A stretch of DNA of 64,000 nucleotides, from the NCBI RefSeq assembly GCF_027596085.1, contig NC_072453.1:3431448-3495447 (forward strand). The letters are read 5' to 3'. How positions within the stretch are numbered: the stretch's first letter is position 1; each line of letters opens with the position of its first letter. The DNA is from Anoplopoma fimbria. Taxonomy: Eukaryota; Chordata; Actinopteri; Perciformes; Anoplopomatidae. The notes under the pieces are model-generated. The model saw only the letters and a program-made list of their open reading frames with translations. It made no database searches and was not told where the DNA came from. Shown one piece after another: positions 37,282 through 51,360 of this stretch. Position numbers and translations under genes: made by a program.

Positions 37282-40054
37282 TGTTTATTTTTCCATTTAG
37301 GGCTACAGCGGTTGTACAGTGCTCTGAGAGACGGACAACCTAGCTATTACTGTGTGGAGACTCCACTGTCTGACTAAAAACCTTTAATATCCCCCAGTGA
37401 CACATTTAATCTATCAGATGATGCCGACAAGATGCCTTTACAGCTATGTGGCGGCTCTGTCTCCACAATGTCTGAGATGGAGGGTAAAGAAAGAAAACAG
37501 ACAGGTAAACTTTAGGCTAAAGTCAAGGGAGGTCTGCTGCACTTTGTGCATTATTATGAAATAAGATGAGAAGAAGATAACTTTAAGTTCCTCCAAAGCA
37601 TTCTATACACTGTAACACCTACAAAAGAAACAGATTTATAAAATATGCAAGACTACCTTAATTCTCCTTGAATTATCACGATTTGAACACTTGAGTTGAA
37701 TGGCAGCCTATATTTAAAGTCAAATTTTGTATTCTCACTATTTATGTATGGAAATATGCCCTGTAATGGACGCTAGCAAACTAGGCTACTGTCCACTCGG
37801 AGAGAGGAAGCTAGTTAATCTAGCTTGCAAATTCTAGCCCCAACATTGTCAGTCAAAACTGTCACTGCAATAAGCAGGCCGTCCTCATCTGACGAAAAAC
37901 GGCCTTGCAAGCAGTTATTACAACCAGTATTTACTTTTGATGTTAGGTGGCAACTTCTAGTAGCCATAGTCATATTTTGACGGGAGCAAAGGAGAAAGTC
38001 AGGTGACGCAGTAACCAAGCGGGACAGCTGTTTATGTCCTTTAAGAAACCAAAAGTCAACATGTTGAGTTATTTTAAGTTATATATATGTAAATACATTA
38101 CTGCTTCAAGAACTAAGTTACGTACCAAAGTACTTATTTTAACCCAAACCATGCTCTTTTAGGTTCCCTAAACCTTACCAAGTAGTTCCGTTTCACAGTA
38201 TTAAATATATAGGTCGGTCATGTATATTATTTTGGGAAGTCATTGGCAAAATACCTTATTTGTCATTGCGTATGAGGACCTGTTGGCAAAAAGATTAATT
38301 AAACTTAAATTTATACTATTTTGATAACTATAATATTGATAAAGAAAGTACCCCACAGAAAACAATCACAGGGTAATTTTACTGATTCCTTACCATTAAT
38401 ATAATTTAATTTAAATTCTGAAAGCCACCGAGAGCCACACAGTGCAACAGTAGCTCAGTATCTCAGCTCAAGTTGCCCATGGCTTCATTTCCAAATGTGG
38501 AAAAGTCATTTTGATAAAACCGGACGGGAAAAATTGTCAGTCCATATGAAAGAGGAAGACTTGGGTGTAATGAGCTGCGGTGTGTAGAACTCTCCAATGA
38601 ATCCAAAAACTTCACCACACATAGTTGTGGGTAGCTTCTAGAATTGTTGACTTCATGTTCAGCCATGCAAGTCTTATTAAATGAGCTGAGCTACAATGGG
38701 ACAAATGGGCTGCAGTTGACAAGGCGGAGAGCATCTGGTAAAAGTAAATCTTTACAAGCCCCAGATACACAGACAGAGCTGTACGGTGAAAAAGACGCAT
38801 TATACAGCGATGGGAAGAGGATGGCTTTATGGGACAGCTGTGTAACCCTAGAGAGCAGGAGGAAGTGTTAAAGGATGCTACTGAGGCATGTTGACATGGA
38901 TGTCATTTTGTAGACAAATAGTACTTCCAGATATTTCAATATCAAGATTTTTTTGGACCTCTGCTGTAAATAATGCATGGAATTCATTCTCAATCCATTT
39001 AATTATTAATTTAACATGGATGCTTCCTGTATAGATTGGTAACTTAAGGAAACGACTCAATGAAATTACTTCTAGTTTGACACGCAATATATGCTGGTGT
39101 GTTTCAGGTACATCTGTGGGTCTTGAGGTAATCTAAAAGGAGAAACATAACAATGAAGCAATTTTTTTCAAAATTTTGACTTCTGGGGTCAAAATTAAAG
39201 TGTAATATTTTTTGGGAAAAAGCGATGAAGTGACAATCTTGACCACCTTTTGACAAAGCAGTGTCACTGGCAAATCAATACTTAGACTGCCTTAATACAC
39301 ATCCAGACCTACAAAGCTCTCTCTGAATCAAACCGCTTCCATAGCTGTGCTATTTGTCATCATTGCTGAATAAGTAAATGATCTGAAGCAAGCATTTCTC
39401 CCGGTGTGTGCAGCTTGTAAAAATATCACAGCTGCTTTGCGACTCTAGAGTTAAACGTCTGTAAAAGCTGTGTGTGTCTGTCTCAGTGTGTGTGTGTGTC
39501 AATGAACTTGTGTTAGAACCAGCATGGGTTGCTGCCTGCCAGCATGAACACCTAACCTCAAAATACCACACATTGACAGGATACCTATTTGCATAGCAGA
39601 CATAATTGAGACCATAAAAAAAGTGTTTGTCATCCTCGAGGAGGGAAAGTCACTAATTTGAAGTGTTCTAATTACTGTAATTATGCACGAGCATTCATAT
39701 GAACTGAAAACATTTAAACTGCCCCACATTTTCTGAAAAATAAGGACATATTTCACATACCACTATACCCCTGTTTTGCATGTTTTAAATCAGTTATACT
39801 TTAGATTAGTGGTAGCCAAAGAATACCATGGTGTTATGGATGACAATTATAAGTCCTAAATCCATGGGTGAAGGCAGACAAGCAACTTACTTAACACTGG
39901 CTTCTTGCTTTTCCACTGATTTAAAGCTGGTGACAGTAAAGATGCCTAGCAATGTAGCAACGTGCCAACAAGGTTAGGAAGACGATGACTGCTAGCTTGT
40001 AGGCTTAACATAGCTAACATATCAAGGGGCAACCTTGGTATGTCTGATGCGCAA
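37282..40054. other. Intergenic, no gene recognised
   Basis: AT-rich DNA without exon-like sequence. A short (TG)n lies at about 39486-39500. Confidence 0.4.
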
Positions 40055-40205
40055 GTGCCTTAAACCGCCATTCTTTCTAATGACCAGCAGGGGCCGTGTC
40101 CACTATTTGCAAAAAGGAATCCGGTTGCATAGAAGTCTAATAGAAAATGACCCTACTTCTCACTTGATTTAGTACACATAAGTAAACATTGTAAAAATAA
40201 GTTTA
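40055..40205 (-). repeat. R5 repeat fragment, inverted
   Basis: Reads in reverse as the right end of the R5 element at 40547-41028. Shared words are AAATGACCCTACTTCTCACTTGAT here and its complement GTGAGAAGTAGGGTCATTTT near 40915. With the + copy it forms inverted arms about 0.7 kb apart. Confidence 0.7.
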
Positions 40206-40275
40206 TGTTTCCAATTGCTAGCTTCAAGTCTTCTTTAAAATAGCATTATGTTAATTTTGTAAATAATGCTCCTGA

Positions 40276-40545
40276 CTAGGGCTGAAATGATATCAATATT
40301 ATATTATTATCGTGATATGACACTAGATATCTTCTTATACTTTGGATATGCTAACATGGTATAAATGTTGTCTTTTCCTGGTTTCAAAGGCTGCATTGAA
40401 GTAAAGTGATGTTATTTTCTGAATTCAACACAGACTGTTCTAGCTGTTCTGGTATTTGTTTTTAACACTTAGCCATGATATCAACATTATTCATGAAACA
40501 AAAATGTAAATATTGTGTCAAAGAACCACTGGTCAACCCATAGAC
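40276..40545 (+). repeat. Dispersed repeat R4 (TAGGGCTGAAATGATATCAA), 3' truncated
   Basis: The start, TAGGGCTGAAATGATATCAA, and the internal words ATCGTGATATGACACTAGAT and GCATTGAAGTAAAGTGATGT match a common fish repeat that I know from memory. The copy breaks off at CTGGTCAACCCA, where R5 begins. Confidence 0.65.
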
Positions 40546-40546
40546 T

Positions 40547-41028
40547 GTAAATAAGAAGTGGGCGTAGTCATCGAGACGTCAGCAGTGGGTTTTGTGGCCT
40601 GCTGTTATGAAGCCAGGAGTTTGGCGATTTGAGCATTGCCCTCTTGGATTATGGACGTCGCCATCTTGTCTTTTTGCAACCGGTGAATGGAAGTTACAAT
40701 ATTTCCAATGCGGAGAGTAGGGATGTATCATACGGCCCTGGTAGCGGTAGCAACCTGTCAATCACACTAAGCCTGTCCTGAAGTATACTCAGCTTTATAG
40801 TCTATTTTACTTTAGATGTTAGCATAACATCTAAATCAATCATGCTGTATTGAAGAAGACTTTAAACTAGAGATGAAGACCATAAACTCATGTTTACTGA
40901 GGTAACAGATCAAGTGAGAAGTAGGGTCATTTTCTCAAAGACTTCCATACAATCTGACTTCGCCCCCTGATTGCAATAAGAGAGAATGCAAGTTTTAAGA
41001 CACTTAGCATTGGCTTCACTCGGCACAA
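40547..41028 (+). repeat. Dispersed repeat R5, full-length copy
   Basis: Runs from TAGACTGTAAATAAGAAGTG to TTGGCTTCACTCGG. The internal words TGTATTGAAGAAGACTTTAA and CTGACTTCGCCCCCTGATTG agree with an abundant percomorph repeat of about 0.48 kb. Confidence 0.65.
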
Positions 41029-41924
41029 TTGGATGTTGCCGAGTGGGTCAACCCCATATATCGTCGCCAGTTTGTGACAAAAATATTTCATGGTGACTTT
41101 TTGAGTAGCCTATATTTTGTTGGTGCATTTCAGACCTATATTCTACTGCGTCCAATGTTTCATTGTGTTCAGTTCAGCTTTATGGAACTAAACTGTAGGT
41201 TTCTGCAGGTAGTTGGAAGAAAACCTCAGGACTGAACAGCACTGGCTCTCAGGAAACTCTGGGTGAAACTCGTCTCTGCAAGTGTTTTCTCAACTGGACA
41301 CCAATACGAGAGACTCAGCGCTGAAGCACTATCCCAGATGTGTGCTATGCATCAAGCGTTTTGATTGCTGTCCACAGGACAGGGCCCAAATGGCCATGGA
41401 TCCGATGGCTTTCCAGTGGCTTTATGACTTGAGATCTTAATAAAGTGTCTGAATGACTTTCCAGTGCTCTCATACGTTTTTTTATTCTCTTTACTGGGTG
41501 AAAGCGAGCCCTCTCTGAGTGCTCTGAGGATCTGCCTTGAAGAGCTTTGCAGGTTTTTTTTGCCTTTGAAGGATCCGTACAGCAGGGATTTTCCCACTAC
41601 AATTCATCACCGTCTGTCTTCTCTGTGTCTGTGTATGTGAGTGTGTAGGTCTGCCACAGGCCTAAACCGCTAGTGGTGGGGATTTTGCCCTCCCTTTGAG
41701 GTTATGATCTGTTTCGGTTAAATAGGTGAGAACTTGGATTAGATCTGAATCTCCTCCACGCACTATAGGACTCACTCCCCACAGGGCCCTGCAGGTCATC
41801 ATGTAGCGGACCACCATCTCCTTGGATGTGTGGTGGGTCTGGGAACGCAGACAGCACGGTGACCAAAAAGTTACACAAGACTGTCATATTAATGCAAAAG
41901 AGTTTGTCAGAGCTTTATTGGCTG

Positions 41925-42085
41925 GTGAACGTTAAAGAGCCAATTATTTCCCTAAAGCAGTTGGTGGAGACCAATACAAAGCTAAAAGAAGAACATAGAC
42001 TCACAGTTGTTGGGTTTTTAGAAACACAACGCCAAATTATTGTTAATGTATCTCTTTGTCTGCTGGATGCAGAAATAAGCATGTA
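41925..42085 (+). repeat. R6-related repeat fragment
   Basis: TATTTCCCTAAAGCAGTTGG, ACAAAGCTAAAAGAAGAACA and TCTTTGTCTGCTGGATGC match the inner part of an R6-like element. An open frame through it is a by-product. Confidence 0.45.
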
Positions 42086-43559
42086 TTAGGTTGCCCCCAT
42101 GAGCCAATCTATCAATGGGTACTGCTTTAAAGAGCTGGTTTGACAGAAGAAATATTCTTCCTCCTATAAATTAAAAGTTTAATTTATAAGCAATACATTT
42201 TTTTATGTATTTTTCAATAAACGATTAAATAAACGCTGCAGTTTTGCGGCTGCTGACATTACTGAGCAGCATGTTGACTTACTTTTCTATTTGTGTGATT
42301 CCATTACGTTTTAGGATTTACCATTATTATTATCCCGTCATTCCTAACTTAATGCCCAGCAAAAAAAGTTTGATAAAAATGTTTCTGCTGAAAGTGAAAG
42401 ACATTTTTGTGGTAATAAAGCCGGACAAAGATCTGTTGTTTTTAACAGCAGCAAAAGAAAACACACTTATATCACGTTTGCTTGATAGCTCAGCTTGTTA
42501 ACTTTATTGCCCCTGATTGGTTTGTAGTGAGGCACAAAGAAAAACAGGGAAAGTGAAGAGATAAATGTGTCTATGTAGCAGGCAGAGTTTTATAGTGCAT
42601 TCCACAAATACTGAGTCTTGTGTCTTTATTTCAAAGGGAGGCTTTTCTCCAGACATCGTTGACGAGTTAAAACCTTGGGGCTTGCTTCAGGTCCTTTGAG
42701 TCCCATCTCACACACATCCATGCACACACATACCTGTTTGGAGTACCTCTCCACCAAAGTATTTTTCCAGGGAACTTCAGACGCTTTCATGTGCTAAAGT
42801 CACGTCTATCACATTAACCTTAATTGGCGTGTGCAAGTGCAAGAACCAACAAACACATCCTGAGTGCTGCTGAGACAGCTCAGGCCCGAGGGGGAGGCGA
42901 ATACGCATCAAAATAAACTATGACAGGGGTAGAAGAGAGCGGACGCTTCTGGACAGATCTAACCGGTCTCCTCTCTTTAGGATAATGTCTTGTGAGGAGC
43001 TGACCACAAAGCTCTGCAGAGCTGCTACTGTGTCGTGGCTGATGGTCATTCAGGCAGTGGATTATTAGCTAATATATATATATATATATTTGTGTGCAAA
43101 CGTTCTGTTGCGCAAGCGCTTGTTTTGTGAGTCCTACACTTTCCACCATCAGGAACAGCAGAGTTGAGGATCGTAGACGCTGACAGGCTTTAACAAACCT
43201 GTTTCAGTATTTAGATTCCAATTAATGTTTAATTGTATGCCGATGTTTCGACCTTTGAAATACTAACGTCACAAGTCGCCGCAGTGTTTAAAAAACAGGC
43301 AAACACCGATCAAGACCAGCGAGGGTGTTAAAAGGTTGCAAACAAACAAAAAAGAAAAATGAGCAAATGCCCTCCCCCACATTTCCTCCCCTTTATCTTT
43401 TCTTTTTCTCCTCTTGTGACAAAAACAAGTCTTTGGGTCACCAGAGAAGGAGCAGCAGCTTTTACCGGCAGTGTTTTTTTGTTTGTTCGAGAAAACTGAA
43501 CTGCTAAAAAAATATTGTATCATAAATTGATCTTGTAGTTACGTCAGTGATCTGTGGAA
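42086..43559. other. Intergenic with a short (AT)9 tract
   Basis: AT-rich with (AT)9 at 43072-43089. No exon was recognised. Confidence 0.4.
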
Positions 43560-43825
43560 TTTTCCTCTAGCACCATTATCAGGTAACATTTTTTATTCGT
43601 CCAATTCTTTGGTTCATGAATACATTCTCTAAAAACGAATGGAATTCCCATCTACCTCAGCTGTGCTTTATGTTGCAAATTAGCTAATATTGGCTAAAGT
43701 AAGCTTGTGAACATGCTAAGCATCATATCTGCTAAACATTAGCATGTCGGCATGAAAACTTTGCTAAAAGCACCACAGTTACTAAGTACAACTTTACAGA
43801 GCCTTCTAGCTTACTGTAGAAATCA
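43560..43825 (+). repeat. Dispersed repeat R2 copy
   Basis: Runs from TTTTCCTCTAGCACCATTATC through AATTAGCTAATATTGGCTAA to AGCACCACAGTTACTAAGTA. It is the same family, in the same order, as the copy at 8905-9200. Confidence 0.65.
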
Positions 43826-44145
43826 GGAGGGAAAAAAACATAGATAAGTGGAAGAGAATGTAAGTCACACTTTTTACTTACTACTACAACAAGACATGAA
43901 TTGAAGGTTCAAATTTAGATCTCTTAATTTACCACAGATTACGTTCGGAGATCCAGACACAAATAAATGAAGTTTAATTTTAACAGAAATCTAGTTTAGT
44001 TCTATTCAGTACATCGATTGCAGAATGCAGGCAGTATACGTGCAGAAATATGAAAGGCTGCCTAATGTGTTTGTGTAAGTTGAGGGAAAGCATAAGTGGA
44101 GCAGCTTAGTTAAGTGTTTGATTCACACCTTTTAAAACTCTGACT

Positions 44146-44148
<3 letters not shown>

Positions 44149-44195
<47 letters not shown>
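44149..44195 (+). repeat. (CA)23 microsatellite
   Basis: 47 nt of uninterrupted CA. A (GT)n with GTAT interruptions follows at 44359-44401 in the opposite orientation. Confidence 0.97.
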
Positions 44196-44197
<2 letters not shown>

Positions 44198-44358
44198 TTC
44201 CCTCTCCCACCATTCCTGGCGTCAGTTGAAGCACTTCATGTGAGACACCCCTCATTAAGTTTGTGTGTGTGTGAATTTTGACTGGCCCCTCTCTTTGCTT
44301 ATTAAACATTCATAGGAGGGTGACTACTCTGATGTGTAAGTTCCCTTAGCGCACGTTG

Positions 44359-44401
44359 GTGTGTGTGTGTGTATGTGTGTGTGTGTGTATGTGTGTGTGT
44401 T
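44359..44401 (+). repeat. (GT)n microsatellite with GTAT interruptions
   Basis: 43 nt of GT with two GTAT units. It faces the CA tract at 44149-44195 across about 160 bp, so single strands could pair. Confidence 0.95.
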
Positions 44402-47400
44402 TCTATGAGGCCTGCGTCCTGCGTTGATCGCACAGGGAGGGTGTTTCGGTCTACTAACAAAGAACCACTGTTACAGACGTGACTATACCAAACTGTGGAG
44501 AAAAGCAGTTGTCTCTGCACCCTGCAGCATTTCCTCTTGTATATATTCTGTAATGCATATCACACTTCTTTACAGAGTGTAAAATATTAAATAAGTAAAC
44601 CATTTTAAATACAGTAAATCCTCAGACAACTAAAACAAAAATGTTACCATCTTCTAAAGGCAAATTGAAGTTATTTTTGTTAATTGAGTTCAAGTGTTTT
44701 ACTCTAGGTAAAAGTTGAAGGTAAGGTGAAGCAAAAGTATATATATATTCGGAGTTACATTCGGAGTTCCTCACTACAGGAAATTGTGTTATCAACCACA
44801 CAGCCAAATTGAATGGTAACAACAATCGTAGGCGTATATATATAAAACTCTGAAACGCTCGGGGCGTGTCCGCTGAAGGCTCAGAAACCACGCCAAATCG
44901 TGCGTAAGGGTTAATTGCAAATGTACAGTTACAGTAAATACGACATGATGGCAATCTCACTGCTGCGCATCAGGGCTTTTCCCCCGCTAAATTCGGATTT
45001 AACCCTATCTTAACTTGAATAGGGATAAAGTAAAACAATCATGTGGCTCTTCTAGACTCACCATATGTTATTAGACCGAATTGATCAAATTATGTTGATG
45101 AAACTAGTCATTTTGTGGTGTTTGTGACGCTCAAAGCAATTTATTCACAATTTACCAGCCGCCTCAGTATAAATGAAGTAGACTAGGGCGAAGCCTATGA
45201 CGTAAACACCGATTTAACAGAACCACGCATGAAGCACACTCTCAGGGTCAAAGAATACAGGTATACATACAGTAGTACAGAATCACTATCTACTATAAAA
45301 ATGGTAAATCACCCTCCCCCTTTTTATTTATTTAGTAATTATTTTCTAATTTATTTTCATACCCTGTAAAAAACATCTAATCAAATATGGCGTCTGTGAC
45401 CATTTTCTATCAACCACACCAAATCAACCACACAAAAAAAAAACAACAGAACACACTGTTTTCACTATGGGAAACAGATTTTGGGGTCTAAATTTCAAAA
45501 TAAAAGGTGATGCTGTCTGTGATCCATGCCTTGGTTGACTATTGCCACATTTAATTTCCACCTAAATTGAAAGTTATCGAGGTAAAGTCACATTATGCTT
45601 CCTGCCCAACGACACTGCCCTGCACTCAGCTCATAAAAGGAGCATGATGTCATGGTTCTGAAGTGATTAACAGCCTACATAAACATTGAGCAGAGCGATT
45701 GCAAATTATGTGCAAATAGAACAGTGTGTGAGGGTGACGCTGCAGTTCGTAGTGGGATGGTGTCATTAAACAGGGTGGTGGCACACACTAGAATAATGAC
45801 TTCAGCTTTTGTTAATACAATGCATCAGTGCTCTTATGGCCTAAAAGTACTGAGCACATGACCTAAGTGTAGAAGCCTTCACAAGGCCAAAATCTTGAAA
45901 ACCTGATCATTTTGAAAGTCCGCCCAAAATCTTAAAGCAAAGATCATTAATTCAATTTATGGAAAAAGAAATCAGAAAAGGGGCAAGCAGACCTGAGGAT
46001 GATAAGACCAGGACCCAAATCTAGTGGCACAGAGCTGGCCCAAACAGAGAGAGAATAGAGCCAATGGCCGAGTAGTTGTTTCCAGTGATGATAATGACAA
46101 ATCATGCTGATGCAGTGTCGACTCCACTTGGGTATTAGACATATTCACACACAGTCCTGAGACCCGCGGCACCTGAACCTGTGAAGCAACTTAAAGTGAC
46201 GGTAAACTATCAAAACTGCTGGCGCACATGCTTGCCGCTTGTTTACCTTTTCTCTTTTCATCCAAATTACAAAAATGGTTCATATCTAGAGAAAGAGCCT
46301 TTTCTTACATCTCGTCAGCCTCAACAGTCGTCCTGAAGCCAGCAGGGGTAGGGAGGTTGGATCTTTTAAACCCCCCCTCCGGGGAGCTAATCTTCCATTC
46401 CATGCCTTAAGCCAAAAAAACATATAGATGATGTAATTATTCAGCTTTCACAATGCCTGTGTACCTGGCGGGCTCCCCGTACATCGTTATTTGCTCGGCT
46501 ACCAATTGCTTGTAAAAATAAAAAGTAAAAAAGCAGCTTCTGAAAACAGAACAACTCATTACTTCTTATAATCAAATTCAGATTTGGTTTATTCATCCAC
46601 TGAAGTTTTTCTAAACGTTATGAAAACCAGGTTTTATTTTCCTCTGATTTAGATGCTGATGGTGCTGACTGTCTGAAATATTACAGTGTGAGAAATAGTG
46701 CACAGACACATGAATGTGTTTTTATTAATAACAGAGAATAAGATAGCTGCATGCCATAGGAGAACATCCAGATATCGTTGTAAAAGATAGATGCCATAAC
46801 CTGTACATAATCTGTGAATGTCTAAACATATGCAGAGTTAACAAGATGTACAAAGATCTACACCTGTATACAATTGTTCCCAGGTGAATTAGCAGGCGTA
46901 CAGAGACACACTGGCTTTTCTGTGTTCCATCTCTGTTGAGGCCTGAGCGACACAGCCAATTATTTAATTACTATGTCTACAAAATGGTTTCACAGAGTCT
47001 CTGTGAACTTATAAAACAGATCTGAGACTCCAAACTCTGATGTTGACCGGAGTGGACACCTTTCATTTCAAAACAAAACAGTGTTTTAATTGAATAATTA
47101 CGTAGTTTCCTGTAGAAAAAACAAGGTTGAAGGTTAAACTTTAAGAATATTTGAGTTAAAAAAAAAAAAGAACTAGGATGTGTTCAAGGTAGTCAGTTTG
47201 ATTCTCAATCCAGTTTATGTTACCTGGTGAAAATATCTTACTTAGAGCAAATATGTTATTTTTGGAAAGTAGACTATTTTGGACATTTCCCCATAGGTAC
47301 TACAGTTACTGCCATAGTCTTTAATTTAAACCTGCAGTTGAATTGACATTATCGTGTTGTTGATATAGCCAACATATTAGCACAGCAGACAAAGGAAGCA

Positions 47401-50400
47401 TTAGCATTAATATAGAGTCTTGTTTCTGCCTAGCTGGCATATATAAATCCAATATGCACTCTGCTTTTAGCTCGGTTTTGGTCTACACCCATTGTTAAGG
47501 AAAGCATCTAGCCTTTCAGGTAGTCCAGCTAAGCTAGTTAAGCATATACTTAGCTAGTCATTTGCTATGTTCACCAGATAGTTGCTAACTTTATTTATGT
47601 TAGTCCAATATGAATTCTCTCTCTAATTCAGTTTAATTTACAGAAAAACCTTTCCAAAATATTTCGAAAAAGATCATACTAGCAAAGATACTTATATTAC
47701 TCACTTTTCATACAATTTCTTAGCAGATGAAATTTATTTATTTCATTTCTCAGCAGATGAAACCAACATAATTTATCTTATTCAGTTTTTAGGTTCTTAG
47801 TGCAGCTTTAAGGTTTTGCTGTTTACCTTGAGTGTGATTCTTATAACTTCATAAGTACCAATATCTCACAGCAGTGCAGCAATGTGACAAATTGAGAATC
47901 AAATAGCACTGCTTTACCTTTTCTCATACCCTGCAGGGTTCTTTTGAGATTTATCATACAGGTCTAATTAGGCTGAATGGCGATCACGGTATCAACAGAA
48001 ATCTTTCTGAGTACCACAATCTTGACACATTAAAGTCTGGAAGAAATTGGAATTTCACCATTTATGTGCCCTGTTCCATCATCGCTGTCATTTTCCTCTC
48101 CCCTCCTCACACACAGTCGTACACATACAGTTTTGTTATCAGTTCAAAGCTCCAAGAGAGGTCAGTGAGGGAGCATGTCAGTCAGACAAGTTGTCACCCA
48201 AATGATGACAAATTGGCCGCCTCTCCGCTCGCCTCCCAATCAAGTCCAGACCTGGCTTTCATGCGCCCCTGTTCCTGTAAATGGAGATCGATGGCACTGA
48301 GGTGAATGCACATAGTCACACACAGTCAGCACTCTGTCACTGCCACATCGAGGTGCTTAGAGTTAAATCACTGAACTTATGCTTTTGACTGGAACATTCT
48401 CATATTTGACCACATTGAACACTGTTGGCATCAGGCTTCCTCTCATCTTTGCATTATATAGTAAACAGTGTGAGAGCCTTCACCTCTTTCTGATCTCGAC
48501 TCGGCTACCAACCCTGCCTCCTCTCCAATGGGCTTGTTTCCAAGGAGACAAACATCATGTAACCCAACACTGTGAGTCTTGCAATAACATTGTCTTTATC
48601 GCTGCCGATGGATGGAATTTTACTCATTTCACGTCTCGAAGCTGAGAGAATATGCAGGAATGCTTTTCCTCCTGGTGTACTGTAGAGCTGAACACGGGGC
48701 AAAATATTTGCTTTCTTTCATCCTATTTTCTCTCACTTTTCTGGACCTTTATTATCTCTTTATCGTCTATCTTTGGACACTTCTTTTCAACACGCTATGT
48801 TTGGTTTGCAACTTCACATGGAGCCGGAGCTGCTCATGTTTCGCTTTCAGCACATAATAACATGCATTTTAGAATTCATCAGAAGCAATGTTTGTATTCA
48901 ATTGTCAAGTGATTTTGAAATCTTGCAAAAAAAAGAATTAATATGATGGCTGAATGACTGGCTCTATGCGCCAGTAAAGAGAGTAAATAACTAGAGATTG
49001 CGAACCAGAAACAAAACCAATCAGGTGTCCTTCTAACCATATATAACTTATCTACAATAGATAAATGGAGCAAGATTTTTTGGAATTTGCTTCAATTTTA
49101 TTTTTTATTTTATTTCAGCTAGTCTTGGACATGTTTAATGCTGTCTGGAGACGAAGACAAGCATTACCACATTATGGGAATATCTGCAAAGAAAAATATA
49201 TTATTTTCATAGTCACAACTCATGGATTTGTCACAATTGGGCTACTTTCTCTCCTCGCGTTGGTCGGCCATTTTTCCTTCAGGTTAGTAACCATCGGATG
49301 TACACGTCTTTTCACAATGCATTGTATCCTATAAAGTCCACTATAGTGAGTAGCGAGTGATTTCTGACAATATCTGGTTTTAGCCTTGCTAGCGGTATGA
49401 AGCTCAAAGTGGCAGGCTCTGAATGTTGCCATCTTGGCAGTGAAGACACAGCCTAACTCACACTTCGTCGATCTAAAAATCGTCAAAGTGGATTGTTGCG
49501 ATTTTGTTTGAATTTGCAACATTAGCCACACATTTACCTCGTCTGTAGTGAAGTGTCATTATTTGACGCACTGAGCTACTCAGTACGTTAGAAAGTGAGG
49601 CCTGGGGTTGTGACCAAGTGTTAGTATATGACGAGTTGATACGAGAACATGCTGGATGTGCCAACAAAGTACATCCTCACAGAGCTGTGAGCATGGTTGT
49701 AAACTCTTAGTCTTGTTAGTGTGTTTCTTGTTTCTTGTCTTAAATGTGTCTTGGAAGCCTAGTTTAACCTGCTGGGGTTTCTGACGGACACAACATATTT
49801 TGCTATAAAAATGAATCGAAAGCCTCTCCCAAAAACACAATACTAACTGCCAAAGAAAATCATTCCAAGCGCTTCCATGAGAGTGTGGTCGTATATGACT
49901 GATAAACAGAGTGAAGAACCAGCTGCTTGAAAACTTTGACAAGCTACACAAATGTAGGATTTATTTCATGCTTTAAACGAGTTGTTCAGAATTCACTTTC
50001 ACATGATAAAGGGATTCCAGGATGAGGAGTATCTTATCCTTGGACTAATAGTATCTCAGGGGAAGTTTTCCAACCAGACTAGATGGATTCAGTTTTTTGT
50101 ATCTTCAAAAAGTATATTTTCAAAAACAGGAGGTGGAAAAGACAAGGTTGTCTTATAATTGGGGTCGTCTATTTCGACCGAGATGTTGGTGAAGTAGTTT
50201 GACACAAAAAACTGGACGTCCACTTACTATCTTTTTTGAAACTTTCAACTGCATTTCAGGGTGATCATCAGTACTATTGATGGACTCTGTCTCAAAGTTC
50301 TGAAAAAAAGCTTGTAAGAAAAGTTGATGACAGAGAAAAGCTCAACTTTGATTAAAATTTGCACTTTACTTACTTGAAATCTATGTACCAATCCCAACAG

Positions 50401-51288
50401 AGAAGATGGAGATGAGGAGAAGAAAAGAAAAACAGGGAAATATGACTTATTTTCATGAGTTGAGTTTTCCTTCTGCCTTTTCAGCTTTGCCTTGTTATTG
50501 TTGCTTCTGCAGGGATCCATGAAGTTTAATGTTCTGCCTACCGTTTGATTTACATTTGCACTTTTGCTCCTCTGACCTCTTTGATCGGGGGGTGAACTAA
50601 GTACAGAGAGAGGCAGGAATTTTGAAGTTTAAAACCCACCGACTTCATTCATTCATTTTTTTTGTGGCACTGCAGAACAAATTATTCAGAGGACAAAGGC
50701 TTCCACAAGGGTTTTTGCTGTGATGTGGACAAATCCCAGGAGGACACGTTTGCTCTGATTCATCGCCATCGCGACATTCATTCCCATTTTGGTCACAAAG
50801 TCATTTAGGGTGGGAGGGTTGTGGGTGTTAGTAGGGGCAAAGGTGAAATCAAAACTTTAAGGCTGAACCACAAGGTTTGCATAAAAAAACAACTCCGGAC
50901 CAAAATAAGAAGCAAAACAACCTGACTCTTTTATTTTTCTCTACCACAGGTATTCCTCCAGGAGGGGGTCTGCCAAGTCGTAATTAACGTTGATTTAGAA
51001 ACAACAGAAGCCTTTTGTCTCGGAGGGCTTTTTTTTCTTCTTTCTTTCTGTCGACCGTCGAGCCACTTGGCTCCGCGTCTTGTTATTTTTCCACGCATAA
51101 AACTTTCATGATGAAATAAAGCAGAGGGCATATGGCGGCGGGGACGGGGCCGCTCGCTAGGCGTTTGGCTGCTATCACTCATGAACCTGTCTGATCGATG
51201 AGACGAGGCCGAGCTGGCTGTCTCATATCATGTGTCAAAGTATGTGTCTGTCTTTTTTTTAATTATTTCATTGTATCAATGTCTCCCC

Positions 51289-51290
<2 letters not shown>
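44402..51290. other. Intergenic, no gene recognised
   Basis: AT-rich. An imperfect direct duplication of about 19 bp (CAGCAGATGAAA-containing) is at 47714-47732 and 47744-47762. A segment near 49300-49400 (CCACTATAGTGAGTAGCGAG) resembles a MITE-like fish repeat, also glimpsed near 20870-20925. No exon was seen. Confidence 0.4.

Positions 51291-51358
<68 letters not shown>
51284..51358 (+). repeat. C-run followed by (CA)34 microsatellite
   Basis: Seven C end where a 68-nt CA tract (51291-51358) begins, echoing the poly-C/(CA)34 arrangement at 6788-6878. Confidence 0.97.

Positions 51359-51360
<2 letters not shown>

Noticed and set aside
41826..42089. An 87-residue + strand frame
   Set aside because: It overlaps a fragment of the R6 repeat and has no coding signature.
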